From positions 62,001 through 126,000 of the forward strand of contig NZ_JACWMS010000002.1 in NCBI RefSeq assembly GCF_014673215.1: DNA of 64,000 bases. The letters are read 5' to 3'. The translations under genes and the position numbers were made by a program. Shown one piece after another: positions 33,234 to 41,588 of the stretch. How positions within the stretch are numbered: position 1 is the stretch's first letter; each line of letters opens with the position of its first letter. Under the pieces are notes generated by a model. That model did not search any database, was not told the DNA's origin, and worked only from the letters and a program-made list of their open reading frames with translations. The stretch comes from Gordonia hankookensis (lineage in GTDB: Bacteria > Actinomycetota > Actinomycetes > Mycobacteriales > Mycobacteriaceae).

Positions 33234-34011
33234 CGCCGAACAGGATCTCTTCGCCGACACCCTGCGCAAGGTCATGTCCTCGAGTTCCGGGCCTGTCCTC
33301 GACAAGGCGCTCGGCGAACTCGGATGGTCGGAGATGCTGGCCGACATCCCCGACGTCGCCATCCCGCTCGTCTTCCGCCTACTCGGCGAAACCGGCACGC
33401 ACAGTTCCGTTCTCAACGACGTGCTGTTGATCGACCACGACGGAGAACCCGGATCCGTGGTACCGCTGCCGTTTGTGGGCCGGCGGTGGGTGGAGTGGGC
33501 GCGAGAGCACGCAGACGGGCATGACTCGATCGATCCGGAGCTCCCCCTTCACGAAGTGGCCCGTGGCGTCGAGGTGCCGATCGCGCGGGCTCGTCTGGCG
33601 CTCGGATGGTGGCTGCTCGGATCCAGCCGGGCCATGCTCGATCTGGCGCGGACCCACGCCCTCGACCGCACACAGTTCGGTCGACCGATCGCCGCCTTCC
33701 AAGCGGTTCGTCACCGACTCGCCGAGACCTTGGCGGCCATCGAGGGGGCCGAGGCCACTCTTCTGGTTGCCCAGGACGACTTCGGCGCGCTTCTCGCCAA
33801 GGCAGCGGCCGGCCGGGCCGCCTCGATCACGTCTCGTCATGTCCAGCAGATCCTCGGCGGGATCGGCTTCACCGCCGAACACCCGTTCCATCGACATGCC
33901 CGCAGGGTCATCATGCTCGATTCGCTGCTGGGTACTCATCGGGAGCTGACACGCGAGGCCGGTGCCCGGATCCGGGCCTCGCAGACCGCTCCGCGGTTGA
34001 TCGACCTCTGA
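33226..34011 (+). CDS. Short acyl-CoA dehydrogenase, partner subunit
   Basis: A 261-residue, shortened ACAD without the usual flavin segment (no TEPGxGSD). It retains the C-terminal helical half: THALDRTQFGRPIAAFQAVRHRLAETL and QQILGGIGFTAEHPFHRHARR. In FadE28/FadE27-like partners this half supplies the other part of a shared FAD site. GTG 33226 is chosen for its overlap with the preceding gene. It is the last gene of the 28361 operon, before a strong terminator. Confidence 0.87.
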   Translation: MDSAEQDLFADTLRKVMSSSSGPVLDKALGELGWSEMLADIPDVAIPLVFRLLGETGTHSSVLNDVLLIDHDGEPGSVVPLPFVGRRWVEWAREHADGHDSIDPELPLHEVARGVEVPIARARLALGWWLLGSSRAMLDLARTHALDRTQFGRPIAAFQAVRHRLAETLAAIEGAEATLLVAQDDFGALLAKAAAGRAASITSRHVQQILGGIGFTAEHPFHRHARRVIMLDSLLGTHRELTREAGARIRASQTAPRLIDL

Positions 34012-34058
34012 GCACGGGCGTCTCACCCACGTCGCCATCGCATACCGGTCATCACACA

Positions 34059-34093
34059 CTTCGGGCCGGCCTCGAATCGATGCCGGCCCGAAG
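34059..34093. terminator. Bidirectional terminator, 12-bp perfect stem
   Basis: Arms CTTCGGGCCGGC (34059-34070) and GCCGGCCCGAAG (34082-34093) with an 11-base loop; flanking ACACAC/GTGTGT can extend the stem. It separates the convergent ACAD and lipoprotein genes. Confidence 0.75.
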
Positions 34094-34106
34094 GGGTTTC
34101 CGTGTG

Positions 34107-34619
34107 TCAGGCACAGGCAGGAATCTGTCCCCCGTCACCCTGCACCGCCATCAACGCGCAGAAGGTGTCGGCGGAGACCTTCCACTTCCCGTCTTCCTTG
34201 ATCGCCTGTCCGGTCTGACCCGGCATCACCGGGTTGGCCTGCATCAGCAGGTCATACGTGACGTCGGCATGGTCGGCGTCGGTGACCTTCACGTCCTTCA
34301 CCGCCACCGTCGTCTGCATGGACTGCGGATTCTTCGTCAGCCCCTGCAGCACCGGCAGGAACGCGTCGCCGTTCTCGATCAACGCGGCCCGTTCCGCAGG
34401 CGGGGTCTGACCGTTGAAGAAGACCACATATGCGTCGGTGATCTCCTTGGTGGTGGCCGGGTCCGCGGCGGCCGCGGCCATCGATGTCGATGCCATCGAA
34501 CTGGTTGCGCTCGAGCCGGAATCACTCGAGTCCGAGTCGCTACAACCGGCAGCGACGCCGACGATCATGACCGCCCCCGCACACATGGCCAGAGCCCGCG
34601 CGGTGAAAGTTCTGCGCAT
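34107..34619 (-). CDS. Secreted/lipid-anchored low-molecular-weight antigen (MTB12-like) lipoprotein
   Basis: A 170-residue exported protein. The signal runs M-R-R-T then a hydrophobic core to the lipobox V-A-A-G-C with cysteine 26, followed by a low-complexity Ser/Asp/Ala linker (about residues 27-52). The mature domain (TTKEITDAYVVFFNGQTPPAERAALIENG ... FCALMAVQGD) matches the mycobacterial MTB12/CFP-2 low-molecular-weight antigen family, whose function is unknown. A GAAAGGA ribosome site precedes ATG 34619. It is a single gene between a terminator and the operator zone at 34711, and is the only non-metabolic gene near a GAGAAT palindrome. Confidence 0.85.
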   Translation of the reverse strand: MRRTFTARALAMCAGAVMIVGVAAGCSDSDSSDSGSSATSSMASTSMAAAAADPATTKEITDAYVVFFNGQTPPAERAALIENGDAFLPVLQGLTKNPQSMQTTVAVKDVKVTDADHADVTYDLLMQANPVMPGQTGQAIKEDGKWKVSADTFCALMAVQGDGGQIPACA

Positions 34620-34710
34620 GGTGGTGTCCTTTCTCGTGGACGCTCGACATCACGAGCCGCCCAACTGATTCATGAAGCGTCGACGGCAGTGGGTGCCGGC
34701 GACCGAGTGT

Positions 34711-34746
34711 GATAATCACATTCTCTCCCTAGAGAATAGGACAATC
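34711..34746. promoter_or_regulatory. Paired operator upstream of the lipoprotein gene
   Basis: GATAAT-CAC-ATTCTC (34711-34725, 11 of 12 consensus positions) and a half-site GAGAAT at 34732-34737, centres 21 bp apart. A separate perfect repeat GTTTC-TGCC-GAAAC lies at 34755-34768. The zone is 90 bp upstream of the lipoprotein start and also behind the crotonase gene, so the lipoprotein is the only candidate target. Confidence 0.5.
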
Positions 34747-34828
34747 ACCTGCTCGTTTCTGCCGAAACTGAGAATTTCCTATGAGCAATATTGTTGCCGC
34801 GCGGACCATTTGACCCCGCCCGACCGAC

Positions 34829-35611
34829 TCAGCCCATTCGGCCCTTCATCTCGTCGAGATGGACGAGCACAGGAAAACCACTCATGCTCAGCGCATTTCC
34901 GTGTCCGGTCTGATGGATGTCGAACACCGACTGGATCGCCGCATAGAAGCCCTGGACATCGAGCGTCTGGTTGACCGCCCGCTTGGCCTGACGCAAGGCG
35001 AAGGGAGGCATGGTCGCGATCTTCGCCGCCATCTCCGCGGTACGCGCATCGAGCTCGTCTCGTGGAACCACGAGGTTCACCATGCCGGTCTGCTCCGCCT
35101 CCGCGGCCGTGACCGGGCGTCCGGTGAAGAGGATCTCCTTGGCCTTGCGCGGGCCCAGTTCCCAGGTGTGGCCGTGATATTCGACACCACCGATACCCAT
35201 CATCACGACGGGATCGGAGAACTTGGCATCCTCCGATGCGATGATCAGGTCGCACGGCCAACAGAGCAGAAGGCCACCTGCGATGCAACGACCCTGCACC
35301 GCAGCGATACTCGGCTTGGGGATGTTTCGCCAGCGCAGGCTGTAGTCGAGGTATCGTCGGGACTCCGTGCCGTAGACCATCTCCAGAGTGATCTTGTCCG
35401 GCCTCGGGCCACCACCGTTGAGGTCATGCCCGGACGAGAAGTGCTTGCCCTCGCCGCGCAAGACGATGACGCTCACGTCCGGATCGTCGGCCGCCCTGGT
35501 CCACGCCGCGTCCAGCTCGTCGAGGAGCTCGGCGTTCTGGGCGTTGGCCACCTCCGGACGATTCAGCGTGATCGTCGCGATCCTGTCCTTCACGTCATAC
35601 AAGATGTTCAT
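34829..35611 (-). CDS. Crotonase-family enoyl-CoA hydratase/isomerase, atypical active site
   Basis: A 260-residue crotonase-fold protein. Oxyanion-hole segments FSSGHDL and QGRCIAGGLLLCWPCD are present. The first catalytic glutamate is replaced by leucine (GGLLLCW), and the second region reads FSDPVVMMGIGGVEYHG, without the PE motif. Standard hydratase chemistry is therefore unlikely; decarboxylase, isomerase or retro-Claisen activity is possible. It is downstream of the ACAD pair 35635-37801 and ends that operon. Confidence 0.82.
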   Translation of the reverse strand: MNILYDVKDRIATITLNRPEVANAQNAELLDELDAAWTRAADDPDVSVIVLRGEGKHFSSGHDLNGGGPRPDKITLEMVYGTESRRYLDYSLRWRNIPKPSIAAVQGRCIAGGLLLCWPCDLIIASEDAKFSDPVVMMGIGGVEYHGHTWELGPRKAKEILFTGRPVTAAEAEQTGMVNLVVPRDELDARTAEMAAKIATMPPFALRQAKRAVNQTLDVQGFYAAIQSVFDIHQTGHGNALSMSGFPVLVHLDEMKGRMG

Positions 35612-35634
35612 CTGTGTCCTTCATCGATACCGCC

Positions 35635-36810
35635 TCAGCGCCTGGGTAATCCGAGCACTCGCTCCGCGATGACATTCCGCTGGATCTCCGAGGTACCACC
35701 GGCGATGGTGTAACCGAAACTGCGCGCATAGCGTTCGAACCAACTGGTGTACAGCATCTCGAGATCCATGTGGTTGTACGGTGCGGTCAGCCCGGGGTGC
35801 GACAGCCCGGCCTCGCCTGCGGCGGCGAGTGCATGCTCGGTCGCGTTCTGCACGGCTTCCGAACCCATGAGCTTGAGCACCGACAACGCGGGCACATCCT
35901 GCTCGCCCCGGGCCGCCCGGCCCAGCGCCTTCGAGCCGAGCAACCTGAGTGCGTACGAGTCCATCACCAGCGTCGCGTACCGATCGCGGTCGAGTACGGT
36001 CTCCGGTCGGTAGTCGCGGAGCAGATCCTCCAGACGCTCGGCAAAACTGAGCCACAACAGGGTTCGCTCGTGACCCAGCGACCCGTTGGCGACGTGCCAC
36101 CCCCCGTGGAGCTCACCGATCAGATTCTCGGCAGGCACCCGCACATCCTCGAAGAAGACCTCGTTGAAGTCGAGATCCGTTGGAGACGAGATCGCCCCGA
36201 ACGGGCGACGGGTCACGCCGGGCAGATCAGTCGGGATCAGGATCGCGCTGATGCCCTTGTGTTTGGGCGCATCGGGGTCGGTGCGCACAAAGGTCAACAG
36301 GACGTCGGCGTCATGGGCTCCCGACGTCCAGACCTTCTGGCCGTTCACCACGAACTCGTCGCCCTCGAGTCGCGCCTTGGTGCGCAGGGAGGCCAGATCG
36401 GAGCCGGCCCCCGGCTCACTCATCCCGAGCGACGCGGTGATCTCGGCACGCAGGATGCGCACCGCCCACCTGCTCTTCTGCTCCGGGGTCCCGAAGGTCA
36501 GCAGCGAAGCCGCGATGATGCCAAGACCCTGTGGGTTGTAGCTGTGGTAGATGCGCCGTCGCGACAGCTCGACGAGATGGACGTATTGCTGCAGGATTCC
36601 GGCGTTGCGTCCCCCGAACTCTGGCGGGTTCCCGGGCTGTAGCCATCCGTGATCGAATTGCAGGCGTTGCCACTCACGTGCCCAATCCGGTATGTCCGAA
36701 CTGGATTTCGTCCTACGGACGGCTTGCGCCTCCGTCGGGAGATGCTCGTCGAGGAATGCGACGAACTCCGCCCGGAACTCCTCGACATCGGTGTCAAAGT
36801 TGAGTTGCAC
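35635..36810 (-). CDS. Acyl-CoA dehydrogenase, large subunit of a second heteromeric pair
   Basis: A 391-residue ACAD: LGMSEPGAGSDLAS, QKVWTSGAHDAD, SLGHERTLLW (candidate catalytic glutamate) and IAGGTSEIQRNVIAERVLGL. It has the same layout as the enzyme at 32130. GTG 36810 has GAGGAG 4 bases upstream and overlaps the end of its partner gene by 17 bases. It is expected to form an alpha2beta2 enzyme with the 36794-37801 product. Confidence 0.9.
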   Translation of the reverse strand: MQLNFDTDVEEFRAEFVAFLDEHLPTEAQAVRRTKSSSDIPDWAREWQRLQFDHGWLQPGNPPEFGGRNAGILQQYVHLVELSRRRIYHSYNPQGLGIIAASLLTFGTPEQKSRWAVRILRAEITASLGMSEPGAGSDLASLRTKARLEGDEFVVNGQKVWTSGAHDADVLLTFVRTDPDAPKHKGISAILIPTDLPGVTRRPFGAISSPTDLDFNEVFFEDVRVPAENLIGELHGGWHVANGSLGHERTLLWLSFAERLEDLLRDYRPETVLDRDRYATLVMDSYALRLLGSKALGRAARGEQDVPALSVLKLMGSEAVQNATEHALAAAGEAGLSHPGLTAPYNHMDLEMLYTSWFERYARSFGYTIAGGTSEIQRNVIAERVLGLPRR

Positions 36811-37801
36811 GATACTCCTCGGTGATCAATGCCCGGTGTTCGTCGGAACCACCGAGCATCAGTTCTCCTGCCTTGGCACGCTTGAGTGGGAACTGCAGAT
36901 CGTTCTCCCACGTGTATCCCATCGCACCGAACAGCTGATAACCGTTGCGGAAGACCAGCGACTGACACTCTCCCGCCGAGGCTTTCGCCATCGACGCCGC
37001 CAGTCGCATGTCGGCGCTGCCCGTCGCGATCGTCAGCGCGCTGTAGTACGCGAGCGCCCGGGCCCGCTCCACCGCGACGTGCATGTCGGCCGCCTTGTGC
37101 TTCACGGCCTGGAAGCTGCCGATCGCGACACCGAACTGCTGGCGATTGGTCACATGCTCGAGGGCGAGGTCGAGGATGCGCTGGCACGCACCGACCATCG
37201 TGATGGACATCCCCATCAACGCGACGGCGCGTGCACGCGCGACGTCGGGAACCGGATTGCGCCGTGAATCCGGGACGCGAACAGACGGAAACGTGATATC
37301 AGCGACATGCATCAGCGGGTCGAAGCACGGCACCCGCGTCACGATCGCGACATCCGCGGGGATCACGAACACCCCTGCGGCGGTCACCACGGCGAATTGC
37401 TCGGCGCGGTCGCCATCGAGAACGGTCCGGCAGGTACCCGAGAGCAGCCACCCCTCGTCGTCGAGATGTGCGGTGACACCGGTCGGAACCGCCGCACCCG
37501 TCCTGCCGGGTTCGGCCAACTCTCCGGCCAACGGCGCGAACTGTGTCACGGTCGCGAGGAACGGCGTCGGATCGGTCGCCGCGCCCATGCCCTCCAAGGC
37601 GATGGCGAGCTCGACGGATTCGGCGGGTTCCACCAGTTCCGTCCAGCCCTGATCGACATACGTCGCCCAGAGTGGCGCCGGATCGACGTCGTCGTCGACC
37701 ACCTGCCGGATCCATGCCGGCGAGCATTCCTTCGCCAGCAACTCCCGCACGGTCTTACCCCATAGCCGCTGGTCGGAATCGAACTCTACGAGCACGGACA
37801 C
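36794..37801 (-). CDS. Acyl-CoA dehydrogenase-like partner subunit
   Basis: A 335-residue ACAD-like protein that lacks a clear flavin motif in its middle but keeps the C-terminal half: LEHVTNRQQFGVAIGSFQAVKHKAADM and NGYQLFGAMGYTWENDLQFPLKRAKAGE. The W-E-N-D-L-x-x-x-x-x-R-A-K ending is typical of non-catalytic partners in steroid-type ACAD pairs. Starts at GTG 37801 or GTG 37795; the latter has better spacing from GAGGAG. It leads the operon with its partner and a crotonase, downstream of the operator at 37869. Confidence 0.87.
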   Translation of the reverse strand: MSVLVEFDSDQRLWGKTVRELLAKECSPAWIRQVVDDDVDPAPLWATYVDQGWTELVEPAESVELAIALEGMGAATDPTPFLATVTQFAPLAGELAEPGRTGAAVPTGVTAHLDDEGWLLSGTCRTVLDGDRAEQFAVVTAAGVFVIPADVAIVTRVPCFDPLMHVADITFPSVRVPDSRRNPVPDVARARAVALMGMSITMVGACQRILDLALEHVTNRQQFGVAIGSFQAVKHKAADMHVAVERARALAYYSALTIATGSADMRLAASMAKASAGECQSLVFRNGYQLFGAMGYTWENDLQFPLKRAKAGELMLGGSDEHRALITEEYRATQL

Positions 37802-37868
37802 TCTCCTCTCGGCTTCCTGTGTGCCCCGACGACTGACGACGACGGAGAGACTGATCTATCCACAAATT

Positions 37869-37903
37869 GAGAATAGCGTTCTCCATTTGAGAATGGAACA
37901 CTT
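37869..37903. promoter_or_regulatory. Paired operator in the divergent ACAD-pair / TetR promoter
   Basis: GAGAAT-AGC-GTTCTC (37869-37883, 11 of 12) followed by GAGAAT-GGA-ACACTT (37889-37903, one good half), centres 20 bp apart. TAGCGT inside the first site could serve as a -10 on the plus strand. Confidence 0.6.
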
Positions 37904-37956
37904 TCAACTTGTAGAGCGCCCTTCGCCGCGATGCATTGTTCACTCAGCTAAACTCG

Positions 37957-37970
37957 GCCTATGCATAGGC
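37957..37970. promoter_or_regulatory. 14-bp perfect palindrome just upstream of a TetR gene
   Basis: GCCTATGCATAGGC, fully symmetrical, ends 22 bases before the TetR start at 37993. It differs from the GAGAAT motif and could be the autoregulatory site of this TetR. Confidence 0.45.
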
Positions 37971-37992
37971 AACTCGGCGGAAATCGGGCGCT

Positions 37993-38649
37993 ATGACAAG
38001 CGCGAACGAAGAGCCCGCATGGAAGCAGCGCGCGGTCGAGCGGTCGATCAAGACCGCCAAACTGCGTGCCGAACAACGCGTACAACGCTTCCTCGACGCT
38101 GCGCAGGCGATCATCACCGAGAAGGGCACGACCGAGTTCACGGTGCAGGAGGTCGTCGAGCGGTCGAAACAGTCCTTGCGGAGTTTCTATCTGCAGTTCG
38201 ACGGCAAGCACGAATTGCTCCTCGCGCTGTTCGAGGACGCGCTGAGCAAGTCCGCCGACCAGATCCGAGCGGCCGCGGCCACCGAGACCGACCCCATCGA
38301 ACGGGTCCGGGTCGCGGTGACCCTGCTGTTCGAGTTGTCCCGACCGGACCCGAATGCCAAGCGGCCCTTGTTCAGCGACTTCGCACCGCAGCTGCTCCTC
38401 ACCCATCCGACCGAGGTGCGCGTCGCACACGCGCCACTGGTCGCCCTGCTGTCGGAATTCCTCGAGGAGGCCTCCGCCGCAGATGAATTGCGCGAGGGCC
38501 TGAATCCACGGCGGGTGGCCGCGATGGTGATGCAGACGGTCATGTTCATCGCTCAGTCGAGCGCGCCCACCGAGGACCCCGACAATCATCCCATCACCGC
38601 CGACGAGGTCTGGGAGTTCTGCGCGCAAGGATTCAGTCGCGACGCCTGA
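37993..38649 (+). CDS. TetR-family transcriptional regulator
   Basis: A 218-residue TetR protein. A basic N-terminal arm (WKQRAVERSIKTAKLRAEQRVQRFL) precedes the helix-turn-helix FTVQEVVERSKQSLRSFYLQFDGKHELL. The arm and the longer spacing resemble TetR proteins of mycobacterial steroid/fatty-acid loci. It lies between two operator zones (37869 and 38655) and has its own palindrome at 37957, so it is the second candidate for the GAGAAT-binding regulator. It is followed 50 bases later by the thioesterase gene. Confidence 0.85.
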   Translation: MTSANEEPAWKQRAVERSIKTAKLRAEQRVQRFLDAAQAIITEKGTTEFTVQEVVERSKQSLRSFYLQFDGKHELLLALFEDALSKSADQIRAAAATETDPIERVRVAVTLLFELSRPDPNAKRPLFSDFAPQLLLTHPTEVRVAHAPLVALLSEFLEEASAADELREGLNPRRVAAMVMQTVMFIAQSSAPTEDPDNHPITADEVWEFCAQGFSRDA

Positions 38650-38654
38650 CGTCC

Positions 38655-38690
38655 GAGAATCGTATTCTCATTTTCGCAATCTGCGATTAC
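38655..38690. promoter_or_regulatory. Perfect operator and second palindrome upstream of tesB
   Basis: GAGAAT-CGT-ATTCTC (38655-38669, 12 of 12) and GCAATC-TGC-GATTAC (38676-38690), centres 21 bp apart. TACACT at 38688-38693 followed by six bases and ATG 38700 fits a promoter for a leaderless transcript. Confidence 0.65.
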
Positions 38691-38699
38691 ACTGCCGTC

Positions 38700-39563
38700 A
38701 TGGCAACTGACTGGCGTGAGCTGATCTCCGTTCTCGACCTGCGTGACTGCACACCGATCGGTGTCGGCGCCTCCGATCGTTCCTCGGCCACCACCGGGGC
38801 TACGTCGGTGCCCACCGCGAGTTGCTACCGCGGCACCAACCTCTCGCTCCCGTATCGGCGTCTGTTCGGCGGGCAGTTGCTCGCGCAGTTCGTGGCGGCG
38901 GCGGGCGTGGCCAGTCCGGAGAAGACCATCAGGTCGATACACGCCAACTTCTTGCGAGAAGGAATGGTCGACGAAGACGTCACCTACGAGGTCGACCATC
39001 GACACCGCGGACGTTCTTTCGACACCTTGCAGATCAGTGCCACCCAGACCGATCGGCTCATCGCCGTGGCGACGGTGGCGATGCATGTCGCCGACGAGGG
39101 GCCCGACATCCAGACGATCGACCCCGTCCCCGATCTGCCCGGCGCCGAGGACGAGATCACCGTCGGATTGTTGCCCTGGGAGATCCGGTCCCTCGACGAC
39201 CTCGACGACCCGGCCTCTGCCGCACCGCACCACGAGATGTGGATGCGAACACCGCCGGCCGATGACGACCGTGCGTATCCCTGCGTCGCCGCATACGCCA
39301 CCGATCTCACCGTCATCGGTACGGCGCTGCGACCGTTGGACGGATTCAGCCAGGGCGGCAACGGAACCGCCTTCCATTCGGCGGTGACCTCACACACGAT
39401 GTGGTTCCATCGACCCGTTCGCACCGACCAGTGGCTCCTGATCCGACAGGACAGCCCGATCATCGCGGGCGGACGGTGTTACGGCCGAGGTGACATCATC
39501 ACCGAGAGTGGCTCGCTGGTCGCCTCTTTCGCGCAGGAGGCAGTTGTCAGGATGGCGTCGTGA
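38700..39563 (+). CDS. tesB: Acyl-CoA thioesterase II (TesB family)
   Basis: A 287-residue double-hotdog thioesterase. The first hotdog has LFGGQLLAQFVAAA and SIHANFLREG; the second has SHTMWFHRPVRTDQWLLIRQDSP, the TesB substrate-channel region, and a C-terminal YGRGDIITESGSLVASFAQEA. It hydrolyses acyl-CoA to free acid and CoA, probably to relieve CoA trapping. There is no ribosome site upstream of ATG 38700, which fits leaderless translation. The GTG of the DapB-like gene overlaps its stop as GTGA. Confidence 0.88.
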   Translation: MATDWRELISVLDLRDCTPIGVGASDRSSATTGATSVPTASCYRGTNLSLPYRRLFGGQLLAQFVAAAGVASPEKTIRSIHANFLREGMVDEDVTYEVDHRHRGRSFDTLQISATQTDRLIAVATVAMHVADEGPDIQTIDPVPDLPGAEDEITVGLLPWEIRSLDDLDDPASAAPHHEMWMRTPPADDDRAYPCVAAYATDLTVIGTALRPLDGFSQGGNGTAFHSAVTSHTMWFHRPVRTDQWLLIRQDSPIIAGGRCYGRGDIITESGSLVASFAQEAVVRMAS

Positions 39564-40636
39564 CCGCGGCCGCCGTCTCGCCCGCGGTAGCCGGTGCGAC
39601 CACACCACGTCGTCATCGGTGTGTCCAGTGGGCCACCGGCAACATCGGCGCCCGCTCGCTGCGCGCGATCATCGAGCACCCCCACCTCGAACTCGTCGGG
39701 GTGTACGTGACCTCGCCGGAGAAGCACGGAGCCGATGCAGGCGATCTGTGCGGAGTGGCAACGGTCGGGGTGAAGGCCACCGACAGCGTCGATGACATCA
39801 TCGCGCTGACACCCGACTGCGTCGTGTACATGCCCGCTGCGCTCGACGTCGACGAGGTCGCCCGGCTCCTCGAAGCCGGGATCGACATCGTCACCACGCG
39901 CGGCGAGTTCCACCGTCCCGCGAGCATGGACGCCGGCCTGCGTGAGCGTATCGAGCACGCGTGTCTCGCCGGTGGTACGTCGATCCATTCGACCGGCAGC
40001 AGCCCGGGGTTCATCACCGAGGCGATTCCGTTGGTACTCAGCTCCATCCAGCGCCGCGTCGACATGATCGCGATCGACGAGTTCGCAGATCTCTCCCGTC
40101 GGAACTCCCCCGACCTGCTCTTCGGCATCATGGGCTTCGGCGGCCAGGCGCGCGAATTCGAGGACTATCGTCTGGAGTACCTCCGCGGCAGCTTCGGTCC
40201 CTCGCTCCAGCTCGTCGCCGAGTCGATCGGGATGCCGCTGGATGCGGTCGAGGTACACGGTGAGGTCGGGCTGACGACGCACGAGGTGTCGATCGCCGCG
40301 GGTATGCTGCCCGCGGGTTCGGTCGGCGCCCAACGGATCACGGTCTCCGGCATACGCGGCGGCCGGGAGATCCTCCGTTTCCGCGCGAACTGGTACTGCA
40401 CCTCCGACATCGAACCACGGTGGGATCTGCTGGCCACCGGCTGGCGCGTCGTCGTCGACGGGGACGCGCCGCTGTCGGTCGACATCAACATGCCGATCGA
40501 CCTCGATCACATGGCCGAGACCACGCCCGGCTACACCGCCAACCGAGCGGTGAACGCGGTACGCCACGTCTGTGCGGCCGCTCCCGGAATCCGCACCTCG
40601 GTCGACCTCCCGCAGATCGTTCCCGACCTCTCCTGA
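39560..40636 (+). CDS. DapB-like NAD(P)H-dependent reductase
   Basis: A 358-residue protein with CVQWATGNIGARSLRAI as its nucleotide-binding opening after a 20-residue N-terminal extension, then DCVVYMP and TGSSPGFITEAIP. It is a paralogue of the genes at 1846 and 58085. The substrate is unknown. GTG 39560 overlaps the thioesterase stop, so the two form a unit under the operator at 38655. It ends at a hairpin with a duplicated right arm. Confidence 0.75.
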   Translation: MTAAAVSPAVAGATTPRRHRCVQWATGNIGARSLRAIIEHPHLELVGVYVTSPEKHGADAGDLCGVATVGVKATDSVDDIIALTPDCVVYMPAALDVDEVARLLEAGIDIVTTRGEFHRPASMDAGLRERIEHACLAGGTSIHSTGSSPGFITEAIPLVLSSIQRRVDMIAIDEFADLSRRNSPDLLFGIMGFGGQAREFEDYRLEYLRGSFGPSLQLVAESIGMPLDAVEVHGEVGLTTHEVSIAAGMLPAGSVGAQRITVSGIRGGREILRFRANWYCTSDIEPRWDLLATGWRVVVDGDAPLSVDINMPIDLDHMAETTPGYTANRAVNAVRHVCAAAPGIRTSVDLPQIVPDLS

Positions 40637-40637
40637 A

Positions 40638-40689
40638 CCGCCGACAGCAATCCGGTTGCTGTCGGCGGAATTCGGGTTGCTGTCGGCGG
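40638..40689. terminator. Terminator hairpin with duplicated right arm
   Basis: Left arm CCGCCGACAGCAA (40638-40650), loop of 5, right arm TTGCTGTCGGCGG (40656-40668), and a second identical right arm at 40677-40689. Two mutually exclusive 13-bp stems are possible. It lies between convergent genes. Confidence 0.7.
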
Positions 40690-40694
40690 GTTCG

Positions 40695-41588
40695 CTAGAC
40701 GGGGGCGATCAGTTTCTCGGCCGCCGTGTACGGATCCATCCCACCGGACACCACGGCGTCGACGAGCTCCGACAACGCCGGGTGCGTGCGCAGCCGGGTC
40801 ATCGCGAGTGACAGGATCTGACCGCGCAGCCGAGCCGCGCGGCGCACCGGGTCGTCGTCGCGACGATGATTCTCGATCGCCTCCACCAGCTCGCTCACCC
40901 CCTCCCCCCGCGAGGCGACGAGCGTCATCACCGGCACCGACGACTCCATGCGCAGGTCTCGCACCGTCTGATCGGCGCCTTCCCGATCCGCCTTGTTCAC
41001 CACCAGTAGGTCGGCGACCTCGAGCAGACCGGCCTTCGCCGCTTGGACTGCATCGCCCGCACCAGGATTGAGGATTACGACGGTGGGATCGGAGACCGCG
41101 GACACCTCCACCTCCGACTGGCCCACTCCCACGGTCTCGACCAGGACGACGTCGTAGTCGAGTGCCTCGAGGAGCCGGATGGCGGCCGGTACCGCGGAGG
41201 CGAGACCCCCGAGATGGCCGCGGGTCGCCATCGACCGGATGAACACGTCCCGGTCGTCGATGTGCTGGGTCATCCGGATCCGATCGCCCAACAGGGCGCC
41301 TCCGCTGTACGGCGAGGTGGGGTCGACCGCGAGGACCGCGACCCGCTTTCCTGCCGATCGATAGGCGGCGACAAGTGCCGTGATGGTGGTGGACTTCCCG
41401 GCACCGGGCGGCCCGGTGATCCCGATGGCGGAGATCGACTGCGCCGCGGGTCCGATCGCCTCCAGCACCACGTCCCGACCGGCACCCTCGACGAGGCTGA
41501 GCAGCTTACCGGCCGCGCGCGCCGATCCACCCCGCGCAGCCGCCAACTGATCGTCGACGGACGCGCGCAGCGATCTCTCGTCAGCCAT
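40695..41588 (-). CDS. meaB: MeaB/ArgK-type GTPase, chaperone of a B12-dependent acyl-CoA mutase
   Basis: A 297-residue G3E GTPase. Walker A is GPPGAGKST, followed by AVDPTSPYSGGALLGDRIRM, the switch segment VETVGVGQSEVEV and the base-specificity motif VNKAD. Such proteins load and protect adenosylcobalamin in methylmalonyl-CoA-type mutases. The only mutase genes here are at 53740-55718, 12 kb away in another operon but with the same operator type. ATG 41588 overlaps the thiolase stop. Upstream in-frame codons belong to the thiolase gene. Confidence 0.9.
   Translation of the reverse strand: MADERSLRASVDDQLAAARGGSARAAGKLLSLVEGAGRDVVLEAIGPAAQSISAIGITGPPGAGKSTTITALVAAYRSAGKRVAVLAVDPTSPYSGGALLGDRIRMTQHIDDRDVFIRSMATRGHLGGLASAVPAAIRLLEALDYDVVLVETVGVGQSEVEVSAVSDPTVVILNPGAGDAVQAAKAGLLEVADLLVVNKADREGADQTVRDLRMESSVPVMTLVASRGEGVSELVEAIENHRRDDDPVRRAARLRGQILSLAMTRLRTHPALSELVDAVVSGGMDPYTAAEKLIAPV

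Noticed and set aside
34502..34560. Repeated GAGTC/GAATC triplets as a DNA repeat
   Set aside because: They encode the Ser/Asp-rich linker of the lipoprotein; ordinary low-complexity coding sequence.
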